A stretch of 46,964 nucleotides of DNA from Clostridia bacterium (lineage in GTDB: Bacteria; Bacillota; Clostridia; Oscillospirales; CAG-272): positions 1 through 46,964 of the forward strand of contig JAGBTM010000019.1 of NCBI GenBank assembly GCA_017631325.1. The letters run 5' to 3'. The position numbers and the translations under genes were made by a program. This document shows, piece by piece, positions 33,559 through 42,600 of this stretch (its first letter is position 1; each line of letters begins with the position of its first letter). The notes under the pieces are model-generated. The model had not been told where the DNA came from. It saw only the letters and a program-made list of their open reading frames with translations, and did no database searches.

Positions 33559-34007
33559 CGGCGATTTTTTGATAAAGGTTGCTCTTGCAGTATTGCAGCA
33601 TCTGCCGCAAGGTCCTCAGTGATAGACGCAAGCGCGTCCTCCTTTGATGCTATCGCCATAGCGTTAAAGGGTACACCCGAGGCTGACGAGGGATAGATAG
33701 CGGCACCGTTATCAACGTAATATTTGTCAAATCCGCCTGCTTTTATCTCATCGGGAGTGAGATTTCTAGTGAGCTGGTAGACAATAGAAGCCACCATTTC
33801 CATGTGGCCGAGCTCCTCGCTTCCGACGTCGGTAAGCGTGCCGATAACTCTGCCGTCAGGCATAGTGTATCTCTGGTTCAGATATCTGGTCGCTGCTCCC
33901 ATTTCACCGTCGGGGCCGCCGAGGGCTGTTATTATAAGTCCTGCAAGGCGTGGGTTAGGCGTTGCAATCTTTACGGGGTACTGAAGCTTTTTCTCATAAA
34001 TCCACAT
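33546..34007 (-). pseudogene. cotJC: cotJC 5' part, truncated by the element
   Basis: The host part (34,007 down to 33,601) encodes residues 1-135: MWIYEKKLQYPVKIATPNPR, the ligand helix GSEELGHMEMVA (~62-73), VPFNAMAIASKEDALASITEDLAA. After attR the frame runs 18 codons into element DNA (DAAILQEQPLSKNRRKAL) and stops at 33546. CotJC proteins are ~185-190 aa manganese catalases of the inner spore coat; this product lacks the second ligand helix, so it cannot bind the metal pair properly. The ATG is one base after the cotJB stop with AGGAGG upstream. The missing 49 codons are at 16,783-16,932. Confidence 0.93.
33601..33604. other. attR core
   Basis: TCTG shared with attL (16931-16934) in direct orientation. 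To its right are cotJC codons, to its left element DNA. Excision would leave CTGCTCTGCCGCAAGG across the repaired joint. Confidence 0.75.
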
Positions 34008-34008
34008 A

Positions 34009-34464
34009 CTATCTGTCTCTTCCTCCTTTGGAGCCGTTTTGCCATGGCCAAGGCATATTCACCCAGTTCCATTCGTTACTGTCAAGGCTTCCTGACGCTA
34101 CAAGCGGGTCTGCACCCTGTGCATGATACCTTTCCATAAGGTCTGCAAGTGCGTCCACCGTTCTGTGATAATAATCAATTGCGACCTTGCAGGTCGGGTG
34201 CGTGTCGAGGTAAAGTTCAAGCTCGGTCTTGACAAATCCAAGCTCGCGAATTTTTTCAAGAAGCTCGGAAAGCTCCTGCGAGGAGGGGCTCTGTACCGTG
34301 CGCCATCTCGAGTTTTGCGCGCTCATGCCGTGTGAGGTTCTGCCGTTCATACCGTTTGAGGTATTTCCGTTCATCTTCGGCATATTTTCGCTCGAGCTAC
34401 CACCGGCGCCTCTACCCATAGAGTGAGAGCCGTTCATGTTTTCGATATTTCTTTCCCTATTCAT
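34009..34464 (-). CDS. cotJB: Spore coat protein CotJB
   Basis: The start at 34464 has AAGGGGG ten bases upstream and overlaps the cotJA end by eight bases. The 151-aa protein has an unusual N-terminal ~65 residues rich in Asn, Gly, Met and Ser (NMNGSHSMGRGAGGSSSENM) and then the standard CotJB domain: LLEKIRELGFVKTELELYLDT, HPTCKVAIDYYHRTVDALAD, then DPLVASGS and a Trp-rich end NEWNWVNMPWPWQ. CotJB works with CotJA and CotJC in the mother cell to build the coat. CotJB is normally ~90 aa; the N-terminal extension is the odd part. Confidence 0.9.
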   Translation of the reverse strand: MNRERNIENMNGSHSMGRGAGGSSSENMPKMNGNTSNGMNGRTSHGMSAQNSRWRTVQSPSSQELSELLEKIRELGFVKTELELYLDTHPTCKVAIDYYHRTVDALADLMERYHAQGADPLVASGSLDSNEWNWVNMPWPWQNGSKGGRDR

Positions 34465-34798
34465 TTCCGTATACCCCCTTAGGCTTATAAAGCTCCTCAA
34501 AGAGCGTGCCGTGGCGCAGAGCCTCGCTTGCCGAGTAGAGCATGCGAAATCTCTGGTCGGGCGCGTAAACGTAGGCGAGGGGCTTGCCGTCGAGACAGTC
34601 ACCTCTGCCGCCGCACTCACCGCTGATAGCGCCGCCAACGCTGCCGCCGTTTTCGGAGTCGGGCAAGCCACAACCGTTCGAGCCGCAGCCGTTTTGACAG
34701 CCGCCTGAGCCGTCACTCACTCCACCGACTATGCCCCCTGATGCGCAGGGACAGTCGGAATATTTAGAAAAAGGGATTCCGTTTTCGTTTTTAGCCAT
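34457..34798 (-). CDS. cotJA: Spore coat protein CotJA
   Basis: The 113-aa protein has the CotJA core at the C-terminus: LAYVYAPDQRFRMLYSASEA, LRHGTLFEELYKPKGVYG. Before it lies a Cys/Gly-rich stretch (CPCASGG, CQNGCGSNGCG, ISGECGGRGDC) with about seven cysteines, which could form disulphides or bind metal in the coat. It is the first gene of cotJA-cotJB-cotJC; in Bacillus the operon is read by the mother-cell sigma factor SigE. A TATACT-C-AGTATA palindrome lies upstream at 34864-34876, but I cannot point to a convincing SigE box. Confidence 0.88.
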   Translation of the reverse strand: MAKNENGIPFSKYSDCPCASGGIVGGVSDGSGGCQNGCGSNGCGLPDSENGGSVGGAISGECGGRGDCLDGKPLAYVYAPDQRFRMLYSASEALRHGTLFEELYKPKGVYGNE

Positions 34799-34863
34799 TT
34801 CTTTTTTTCCTTTAATTTTGGATAAATCCTTGGATAAATCCGAATTTGCGGTTTATTCACCGC

Positions 34864-34876
34864 TATACTCAGTATA
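34864..34876. promoter_or_regulatory. 13-bp palindrome in the cotJA-DUF4416 divergent region
   Basis: TATACTCAGTATA, perfect around a central C, between the divergent cotJA and DUF4416 genes. Could bind a dimeric regulator; no proof. Confidence 0.4.
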
Positions 34877-34959
34877 CGAAAGAGGGCGGTATTTCGTGAG
34901 AAATTTCAACCAATGCGCCACCTCACTTGACAAGCGAAAATAAATAAGGTAAAATATTA

Positions 34960-35547
34960 ATGAAAGATTTTAGTAGGCTTCTGCCGAGCTATGAGGTTTT
35001 TATGGGTGCTGTATGTGAATTTGAGAAGGAAAAGCTGATAATTGGCGTGATTTACAGTGATACTGAGGTGTTTAATCGCGTTATGGAGATTTTGGTTTCC
35101 GAATTTGGCGAGTGCGACCTTGTGAGCGAGGAGTTTTCTTTTTCCAAGGAGTATTCCACCTACTACGACGACGAGCTTGGTGGCGAAGGTATGAGAAGAA
35201 TTTACAGCTTCAAGGAGCTAGTTGCCCCCGACAGACAGGCAGAGATTAAAATAAGAACTAACGAAATAGAAAAGCAGTTTTCAGTTGGCGAAAACAGAAA
35301 AATTAATCTTGACCCCGGATTTATAAGCCACGGCCGACTTCTTCTCGCTACTACTAAAAAGACAGGCTTCCGTATCGCTCTGTCCGACGGCATTTATACC
35401 GAGCTTACTCTCTTTTATGCTCGCGGCAGATGGAACAAGCTCCCTTGGACGTACAGAGATTATCAGTCCGAGCGCGTGCAGAAATTCCTTACCAAAGTGC
35501 GAAAAATTTACCTTGAACAAAGGAAAGAACTTATTTTAGACAAATAA
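34960..35547 (+). CDS. DUF4416 family protein
   Basis: The 195-aa protein shows the DUF4416 pattern: a FGECDLVSEEFSFSKEYSTYYDDELGG type central region (near 45-75), EIKIRTNEIEKQ, NLDPGFISHGRLLLATTKK (near 115) and a late GIYTELTLFYARG...LPWTYRDYQSE. The family is widespread in anaerobes and has no established function. AAGG before the ATG is weak. It lies between the cotJ operon and glyA and has no partner in the window. Confidence 0.85.
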   Translation: MKDFSRLLPSYEVFMGAVCEFEKEKLIIGVIYSDTEVFNRVMEILVSEFGECDLVSEEFSFSKEYSTYYDDELGGEGMRRIYSFKELVAPDRQAEIKIRTNEIEKQFSVGENRKINLDPGFISHGRLLLATTKKTGFRIALSDGIYTELTLFYARGRWNKLPWTYRDYQSERVQKFLTKVRKIYLEQRKELILDK

Positions 35548-35792
35548 AAGAAGCGCTTTGGCGCACCCCGTACCGTGCGCGAGAACCGGAAAGCGCCAAG
35601 CAAATGCTTCAGGGAAAATATAACGAAACAATGATTAATGACGAAAAAAGTCGAGAAAAACGGTACTTTTAGGGCTACACTATTCCGAAATCAAGAAGGC
35701 AGGCGCTCTAAAATGAAAATACACGCTCAACGCTTCCCCATCTTTTGCTTTTGACTGCTGTTCAAATTAAATGATAAATCACGCTAAAATCA

Positions 35793-35821
35793 TTGACAAA
35801 CGCTCCCACTCGGTGTATAAT
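35793..35821 (+). promoter_or_regulatory. Consensus promoter of glyA
   Basis: TTGACA (35793-35798), 17 bases, TATAAT (35816-35821). The gap 35548-35792 contains a GC-rich imperfect hairpin near 35550-35600 and nothing else I can support; no glycine riboswitch or T-box is visible. Confidence 0.92.
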
Positions 35822-35894
35822 ATTACTGTTCGTAAAAATATCTAAAATTTATCAGTATAAGAAATCTTTATTAATTCATTAACGGAGGTACAAA

Positions 35895-37139
35895 ATGAAA
35901 GATTACCAGTTGCTTAAGTCAAACGACCCCGAGATTTACGCCGCAGTCGTAAACGAGGCTTCAAGACAAAGAAACAAAATCGAGCTTATCGCGTCTGAGA
36001 ACTTCGTATCCGAGGTTGTTATGGAGGCCAACAGCACTATTTTGACTAACAAGTACGCCGAAGGATATCCTTCCAAGAGATATTACGGCGGTTGCGAGCA
36101 CGTTGACGTTGTTGAGACCATCGCTATCGAGCGTGCAAAGGAGCTTTTCGGTGCAGGATACGCAAACGTACAGCCCCACTCCGGCGCACAGGCTAATATG
36201 GCTGTTTTCTTTGCTCTTCTTGAGCCTGGTGATACCGTTCTTTCTATGAACCTCGCGCACGGCGGCCACCTCAGCCACGGCTCGCCCGTAAATATGTCCG
36301 GCAAGTACTGGAACATCGTTCCCTACGGTGTTTCCGAGGCTGACGGAAGAATTAACTACGACGAGGTAAGACGCCTCGCTCTCGAGTCGAGGCCCAAGCT
36401 CATTCTCGCTGGTGCTTCTGCTTATCCCAGAATTATTGATTTCAAAAAGTTCTCGGATATTGCCAAGGAGGTTGGCGCATACCTTATGGTAGATATGGCC
36501 CACATTGCAGGTCTTGTTGCTACCGGTGCGCACCCCTCGCCCGTTCCTTATGCAGACGTTACCACAACCACCACTCACAAGACTCTTCGCGGTCCCAGAG
36601 GCGGTCTTATTCTCACCAATGATGAGGAACTTGCAAAGAAGATAAACAAGGCTATTTTCCCCGGTATTCAGGGTGGCCCTCTTATGCACACCATCGCCGC
36701 AAAGGCTGTTTGCTTCGGCGAGGCGCTCAAGCCCCAGTTCAAGTCTTACGCTGACCAGGTAGTTAAAAACGCCGCGGCTCTTGCTAATGGACTTCTCGCA
36801 GAGGGCTTCAAGCTCGTCTCCGGTGGAACCGACAACCACCTCATGCTCGTCGACCTCACCGGTATGAAGATTAACACAGGTAAGGAAGCAGAGCACATGC
36901 TCGACGAGGTTGGTATCACCTGCAACAAGAACGCTATTCCCTTCGACCCACAGAAGCCCTTCGTAACCAGTGGTCTCCGTCTTGGAAGCGCTGCCGTTAC
37001 CACTCGTGGCTTTGTTGAGGAGGATATGGCCGAGGTTGCAAAGATAATCTCTATGACTCTCTCCGATTTCGAAAACAACAAGGACGAGGCAATAAAACGC
37101 GTAAACGCTCTTTGCGCAAAATATCCTCTCTACGAATAA
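35895..37139 (+). CDS. glyA: Serine hydroxymethyltransferase
   Basis: The 414-aa protein has the normal length of bacterial SHMT and all marks: [72 protein letters not shown] and the PLP-lysine block [14 protein letters not shown] (Lys near residue 229). It interconverts serine and glycine while charging tetrahydrofolate. ACGGAGG stands nine bases before the ATG. It is a single gene with its own consensus promoter and a terminator after it. Confidence 0.98.
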   Translation: MKDYQLLKSNDPEIYAAVVNEASRQRNKIELIASENFVSEVVMEANSTILTNKYAEGYPSKRYYGGCEHVDVVETIAIERAKELFGAGYANVQPHSGAQANMAVFFALLEPGDTVLSMNLAHGGHLSHGSPVNMSGKYWNIVPYGVSEADGRINYDEVRRLALESRPKLILAGASAYPRIIDFKKFSDIAKEVGAYLMVDMAHIAGLVATGAHPSPVPYADVTTTTTHKTLRGPRGGLILTNDEELAKKINKAIFPGIQGGPLMHTIAAKAVCFGEALKPQFKSYADQVVKNAAALANGLLAEGFKLVSGGTDNHLMLVDLTGMKINTGKEAEHMLDEVGITCNKNAIPFDPQKPFVTSGLRLGSAAVTTRGFVEEDMAEVAKIISMTLSDFENNKDEAIKRVNALCAKYPLYE

Positions 37140-37158
37140 TAAAGACTTTAATAAAAAT

Positions 37159-37183
37159 GGGTGACACTTGTTTGAGTGTCACC
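37159..37183 (+). terminator. glyA terminator
   Basis: GGGTGACACT / AGTGTCACCC (one base of the loop shared) with a short T/A tail. It may allow read-through into the HAD gene, which has only a weak ribosome site. Confidence 0.75.
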
Positions 37184-37212
37184 CTAAATTTAAATTCGTA
37201 GGTAATAAAAAT

Positions 37213-37866
37213 ATGAAAAAGCTTGAGCATTTTATATTTGATTTTGACGGCACTCTTGTGGACTCAATGCCCACTTTCGCCCATGCTGTGCTAACTATAC
37301 TTGACAATTACGGTGCAAAATATCCATCGGATATAATAAAGACGGTTACACCTCTCGGAATAGTCGACACTGCAAATTACTGCATAGCAACGTTTAATTT
37401 ACCCTTGAGTACAGAGGTCTTTATCACTGATATGATGCGTCTTGCGACAGACGCGTACATGTATGAAATTCCGCTTAAGGAAAGCGTTCTGCGCACACTT
37501 AAGGAGTTAAAATCACGTGGGGCGTCACTTAATATCCTCACGGCAAGTCCTCATGAAACTCTCGACCCGTGTCTTGAGCGGCTTGGCGTTCTGCCGCTGT
37601 TTGACAACGTGTGGTCGTGCAATGACTTTAACACTAACAAATCCAACCCCGAGATTTACAAGATGGCGGCTAAGAAGCTCGGTACTACGGCTGAAAACAC
37701 CGTTTTTCTTGACGATAATATTGAGGCCTGTCGCTCGGCAAAAAGAGGTGGCTGTAAGGTTGTAGGTGTCTACGATAGCTCTTCTGACGATTTCGCAGCT
37801 GATATGAAGCGCGAACTTGACGGATATATAGTGCGTCTTATAGAAATATTAGATATTTCGTTGTGA
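37213..37866 (+). CDS. HAD-superfamily hydrolase (phosphatase-like)
   Basis: The ATG at 37213 (MKKLEHFIFDFDGTLVDSMP) is chosen; the frame from 37168 begins inside the terminator. The 217-aa protein has motif I DFDGTLVD (Asp nucleophile), motif II ILTASPHET, the motif III lysine in SNPEIYKMAAKKLG and motif IV VFLDDNIEACRSAKRGG. It belongs to the phosphoglycolate phosphatase/beta-phosphoglucomutase group; the substrate cannot be named. The ribosome site (AGGTAA) is weak. Confidence 0.85.
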   Translation: MKKLEHFIFDFDGTLVDSMPTFAHAVLTILDNYGAKYPSDIIKTVTPLGIVDTANYCIATFNLPLSTEVFITDMMRLATDAYMYEIPLKESVLRTLKELKSRGASLNILTASPHETLDPCLERLGVLPLFDNVWSCNDFNTNKSNPEIYKMAAKKLGTTAENTVFLDDNIEACRSAKRGGCKVVGVYDSSSDDFAADMKRELDGYIVRLIEILDISL

Positions 37867-37982
37867 CACTGTTTAAGAAAGTTTACGCTTATTTTATGGG
37901 GATTTTAGCCTCTTAAAAATAAAAAGGCTTTTTGGCGAGCATTAGTGCATCGTGTCAAAAAGCAAAAACAACTTCAACATTC

Positions 37983-38057
37983 GCGATAGCGTTCAGGCCA
38001 AAATATTTGCGACAGCGTTCAGGCGAAAATATTTGCGACAGCGTTCGTTCGAAGAAC
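37983..38057. repeat. 26-bp tandem repeat, about 2.8 copies
   Basis: GCGACAGCGTTCAGGCGAAA plus ATATTT at 37983-38008, 38009-38034 and a partial third copy to ~38057. It lies in the non-coding gap 37867-38128, between convergent genes. The rest of the gap is AT-rich without a gene. Confidence 0.85.
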
Positions 38058-38128
38058 AAAAGAACAAATGAAAAAATTAAAACGCCGTTTTTTGAAATGT
38101 TTAGTTTACTTTTTCGTCTAATTTCTTA

Positions 38129-39371
38129 TTACCAGAACTTTTCCCACTCGGGATTAGACAGTCTCATAAGAGCCTCAAGATAGAAGTAGTCACCCCAGAT
38201 ACAGCACTCGTCGATTCCGAGCCTGCCGGCATAGTAGTATGTGCCGTGAGCAAGGAGCCCCTCTGCATCTGTGCCCTCGGTTGAGCATTCGTCGATGAGA
38301 GCATTCATAATCTCGATTGCAGCGTTATAGTAACGCTCCTTGTGCTCATCATCAAGGGGCATAACCTTGCAAGGCTCAAGAAGTCCGCAAACAGCGATTG
38401 ATGCAGCGGAAGAGTCACGAGGCTCAACCGCCGTCTGTGAAATCGAGATCCCAATATGCGATTTTGTCGGTAGGAAGGCGATCAAGATAATAGTCAACTA
38501 TCTTGTAGTATTTGGGAATGATGTCATCATTCTTCATATAGTAATAAGTGAAGGGTACACCGGTAACGCCCCAAGCCTGACCGCGAGACCAACAGCTTGT
38601 TGCGGAAAGTCCCTGCTTTGTACCGCCGCAGAGGCGTGCGCCTGTAGCCTGGTCGAAGTAGAAGTTCTGGAGGGTCGAACCGTCATCACGAACAACAGTT
38701 TCTATCGTGGTGTTAAAGTGTGCAAAGCCCTTGCGGGTAAACTCAGCATCACCCGTCTCCTTGCCTGCCCAGTAAAGAAGATTTATATTCATAAGGCAGT
38801 CAATGATGAGTCTGTAAAGCTTTGCATCCTTACAGTCGGCATCTCCGGCGATCTGAATGAACTGTCCTTTTTCTCTGAATCTGTCACCGAGCACCTTTGC
38901 TGCGGCAATAGACTTTTCACGGTAGATATCCTCCCCCGTTGCCTTGTAAGTAGCAACAGTGGAAAGTGTAAAATCAAAGCCAATATCGTGGTCGCCCATA
39001 CCAACCATATTATCAACTCTGTTGAAGAAGGTCTTATCAAGCTCCTTATAAAGGGTTTGCAAAGCACCCGTAGTGATCGACTTTGTCTCGCAGGCGACAA
39101 CATCCTTCATATAAAGCTTAACCGATTTTCTCGCAAGAACGTAACGATTGCTACCCGAAAGACGGCACATCTCGCAGATAAGAGGAATTCCCTTTGACTC
39201 CGCCGTGATCATAACGTCATGCGCCAGCGCGAGTTTGTTAAGCTCTCTTGCGCAGTGCTCTGTAAGCTCAACGTCTCCGAAAAGAACAAAAGCCGCAATA
39301 TAAAGCTCGTCATTGATGGAACAAAGTGGAAGATCTCGCTCAAGTCCCTTGATATTGATAGTATAAACCAT
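38129..39371 (-). pseudogene. Chimera of a phosphoribosyltransferase N-terminus and a GH88 C-terminus, with a frameshift
   Basis: Residues 1-~108 are the N-terminal part of an APRT-like phosphoribosyltransferase (INIKGLERDLPLCSIND, HDVMITAESKGIPLICEM, YVLARKSVKLYMKDV, KSITTGALQTLY), but the PRPP loop (VDDVxSTG) is missing. From ~109 the protein is a family 88 unsaturated glucuronyl hydrolase (GMGDHDIGFDF, SCWSRGQAWGVTGV, YWDLDFTDG) without its N-terminal part. At 38426 one extra T breaks the frame (stop TGA 38426-38424); the continuation EPRDSSAASIAVCGLLE...EWEKFW runs to 38129. A deletion thus fused two genes, and a later indel broke the fusion. A GH88 enzyme would have fed the hexuronate pathway. 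Confidence 0.82.
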
Positions 39372-39548
39372 ATTTATCCCATCCTTTAGAACTGTATTTT
39401 AACCAAAGACAGTATACAACATTTCCCCTGAAAAATCATAGATTTCACGATTATCTTTTAAATTGGGCAAACTGCACAAAAAAAATTGATTTTTTTATAC
39501 ATACAATGTTTTTTTGTTATTCAAACTGCTAAAACTCTAAAATCGGTA

Positions 39549-39577
39549 TTGACTTTAGAACTACATAATGTTATAAT
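39549..39577 (+). promoter_or_regulatory. Promoter of the deacetylase pseudogene
   Basis: TTGACT (39549-39554), 17 bases, TATAAT (39572-39577), with TG one base before the -10. AAGGGAAGG follows before the ATG at 39609. Both signals are intact although the gene is broken. Confidence 0.88.
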
Positions 39578-39608
39578 GCTTTTAAATAATTAGAAGGGAA
39601 GGTACAAT

Positions 39609-42600
39609 ATGAAAAAAACTTATAATTTTCTTGATTTGCGCAATGCTCACACCTTCCGTTTTATCCTCCTGCAATTTCTTTGTGGGTAATGAAACGCCAT
39701 CCGACGGCTCCTCTGACGTAGGCGGTGAGGATGATAAGCTCCCCGGTGACAACGATCAGCCCGGTAATAACGATCAGCCCGGCGATAACGAAGATGATAA
39801 GGACGACGGCGAGGACGACAGTGATCTCATTGGCTCTCCCTCCATCGGCAACGATGCCCTTACAACGCTCTGTGTTTTAAGCTCTCCAAGTGCGCAGATA
39901 ACGGCAGAAAATTCGATTGATGCCATAACGCTTTCGCTTACGGATACGTCCGACTCTTATCAGGTTGTAAGAGTTCCCGTTGACCCCTCTTGGGATACCG
40001 TAAAAATCACCCAAGGCAAAACTACAAAATATGCAAAATCCTATTTGAAGGACGGCGTGAGGATTGTAGATTTTTATATGGTTCCTAACAGTGAAAACGC
40101 TGTAGTTACCCCTGAAATCAAAACCAATGACAAAAACTTGAAAGCGAATTTGGTATGACACTCCAGAATGAAACAAAGATTGACACAAATTACTATCCCG
40201 GCTTTGTAAGAAAATCGGTCACCTTCACTCTTGATGACGGAATCTATCAATACGACAAAAAGGTGGTTGATATTCTTAAGCCCTACGGCTTCACCGGCAC
40301 CTTCAACATTAACGATCCTTCAACAGTAACCGATCCTACAATATACGACGGCTTTGAGGTTGCAAACCACCACATCCTTCACGCTGTGGCTGAGATGGAC
40401 AAATATGCGGCTCTTGAAAAGGTCAATACGTTGCTACCGGAAAACGCCGACACCACAAAGGTTTATCTCAAGTTGCAAAAGATTGACGGGAAAGAGGTCG
40501 AGGGACTTTATTACGTTTATATCGGCGGCTCTTGGCACGCAATGGCATCTAACGAAACCTACATCGAGTATCTCGAATGGACAACCGAAGAGCTTGATAA
40601 AATGTTTGGTGAGGGTACGGTAGTAGGCTTCGCTTATCCTCACGGAAATCAGTACAACGATGCGATCGTTGCCTATCTAAAAGAAGCCGGCTACCTCTAT
40701 GGAAGAAGAGCCGGCAACCTGAAGGCTACAACCGGCTTTGCCCTTCCCACGGACAGATACACCTGGACCTATAACGCAGATCACACCTGTCTGCTCATGG
40801 TAATGGCAGACTACGACGCTTACGCCGATGACGGTCAGCTTAAGATGTTCTCCTTCGGCGTGCATGCCAAGGACTTTGAGACGAATAACAAGTGGGACGA
40901 TCTTAAAGAGTTCGCAAGGCTTTACGGCAACCGTCCGAGCGACTTCTGGTATGCAACAAACAGACAGATATTCGAATACGAGGATGCTATCAAGGCTCTT
41001 GAAATTTCCGAAGAAAAGATCGTTAACCCCTCTCCCATTGCGGTTTACATTACCGTAAACAATGAAAAGGTTATCATCCCCGCAAATTCGGTCTACTATC
41101 TTGACGGCAGCGTTAAGGCGCAGGTAACCTTTGACGAGGACAACGGTTTAGAGACAAAGAAGCTCGAGCTTGACGTTAATTCCTTTATTAGCGAGCCGAA
41201 TGTCCCCGAGAAGGCAGGCTATATCTTTGACGGATGGTACGTCGACGGCAAGAAATGAGACTTCAACTCAAGAATTATCGAGGGTATAAACCTCAAGACA
41301 AAATATAAAGCCGAGCCATTTAAGGGTGCGGAAGCCGAGGTTCTTCCCGTTAAGGGCGGTGCCGGCGGTATCGTCTCCATCATTCACGACGACGGACGCT
41401 CTCCTTCGGGATATATTCTCGACGAGTTGTTCTACAAGTATAGTCTTATCGGTGACGTTGCGCTTTTGACAAAAAACATTTACAACGCATCGACAGAAAA
41501 GACAAATTCCGAGTACAACAAATGGAAGGAAATAATATCCACGGGAAGGTGGGGCATCATTTCTCACTCCATCACCCACACCTGGTGGGGTACCGTAACT
41601 AAGGATGAAAACGGAAACAACGTCGAGTGGAACCGTGATGATGCGAAGATGCAGGATGAGATCGTAAAATCTCAGACGATCCTCCGCAACCTCTTCCCCG
41701 GTCACAGAGTTCTCACCTTTGCTTACCCCGGATTCTCCGCATAAAAGAAAGGTCTCACCGCAAAGCAATATCTTGAAATAATCTACGACGCGGATTCTCG
41801 CGCTCTCATTGATCAGTACTATATTTCCGCAAGAAATTCCGGAGAAACAGGGCCTGCATACGTTACCGAGGAATCCAATTGGCTCTACCTTGATGCATTC
41901 TTCTTAAGCCCCTCGAATATAAACCGCACGGGCTCCGCCTCACTTCTTAACCGTCTTGAATCTGCTGCAAATGACGGAAGGATCCACATGATCTCCATGC
42001 ACGCGGTGGGCCATGACGTAAAACAGGGCGAATGGGATGGATATACCCGTTCCTCGGTTGATGTGGAAAACGCCCTTAAGCTTATCGCAGAGTACGTTGA
42101 TTCGGGTAAAGTTTGGAATGCGCATTACGAGGATGCAATTCTCTACGTCCGCGAGGCACAGAATGCCACAGTTACTGCATCGGGTGACGAAAACGGCATA
42201 ACCGTGATCCTCACCGATACGATGGATAACGATATTTACAACTATCCTCTCACCGTCAGAGTAACCGTTCCCGGTGATTGGGAGGCCGTAAAGATTACGC
42301 AAGGCGAAAAAACGTCTTATGCGATTGTAAAATATCTTGACGGTAAATTCGTAATCGATGCGGACATAGTTCCGGACGGCGGTGAGGCAACACTCGTCGG
42401 CATTTCAAAGAAGGATATTCCCTATACTCCCGCTGAAAAGCCTGTGCCTCCTGCATCCGACGCTATTCCCGAGGAACCCTCAACGCCTCCCACCTCACTT
42501 TTTGATAAGGAAGTGACAGTTGACTTTTCTACCAACCCCGGAGCGACCGCACTTTCCAGCGGCACTATCTCCTTTGTAGACCGCGGTGAAGGTAAGGCAC

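Larger units (their letters stand above)
16931..33604. mobile_element. 16.67-kb serine-recombinase element inserted in cotJC (skin-like)
   Basis: The borders are defined by the split of cotJC and a shared TCTG at both junctions in direct orientation. The element encodes a large serine recombinase next to the left end and carries defence-type and stress-type cargo. It has no phage structural genes, no conjugation genes and no replication genes, so it is not a complete prophage or ICE. Intergenic spaces contain copies of a structured repeat family. GC content falls in 23.9-28.7 kb relative to the flanks, suggesting cargo of mixed origin. The target site within a coat gene, beside intact cotJB and cotJA, matches the pattern of sporulation-gene intervening elements. 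Whether it excises in the mother cell is inference. Confidence 0.9.

Noticed and set aside
16931..33604. Prophage or conjugative element
   Set aside because: No capsid, tail, terminase, relaxase, type IV secretion or replication gene is present in the 16.67 kb.
34799..34959. SigE-type promoter before cotJA
   Set aside because: I looked for ATATTT-like and CATACA-like boxes at 13-15 bases and found only poor matches. Absence of evidence from reading by eye is weak, so this stays open.
41256..41258. In-frame TGA as recoded Trp or selenocysteine in the deacetylase gene
   Set aside because: TGA is an ordinary stop in neighbouring genes (uvrA, uxaA, the AAA ATPase), no SECIS-like hairpin follows, and the same gene has a TAA and two frameshifts. 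A TGG to TGA mutation at a conserved Trp is the simpler reading.
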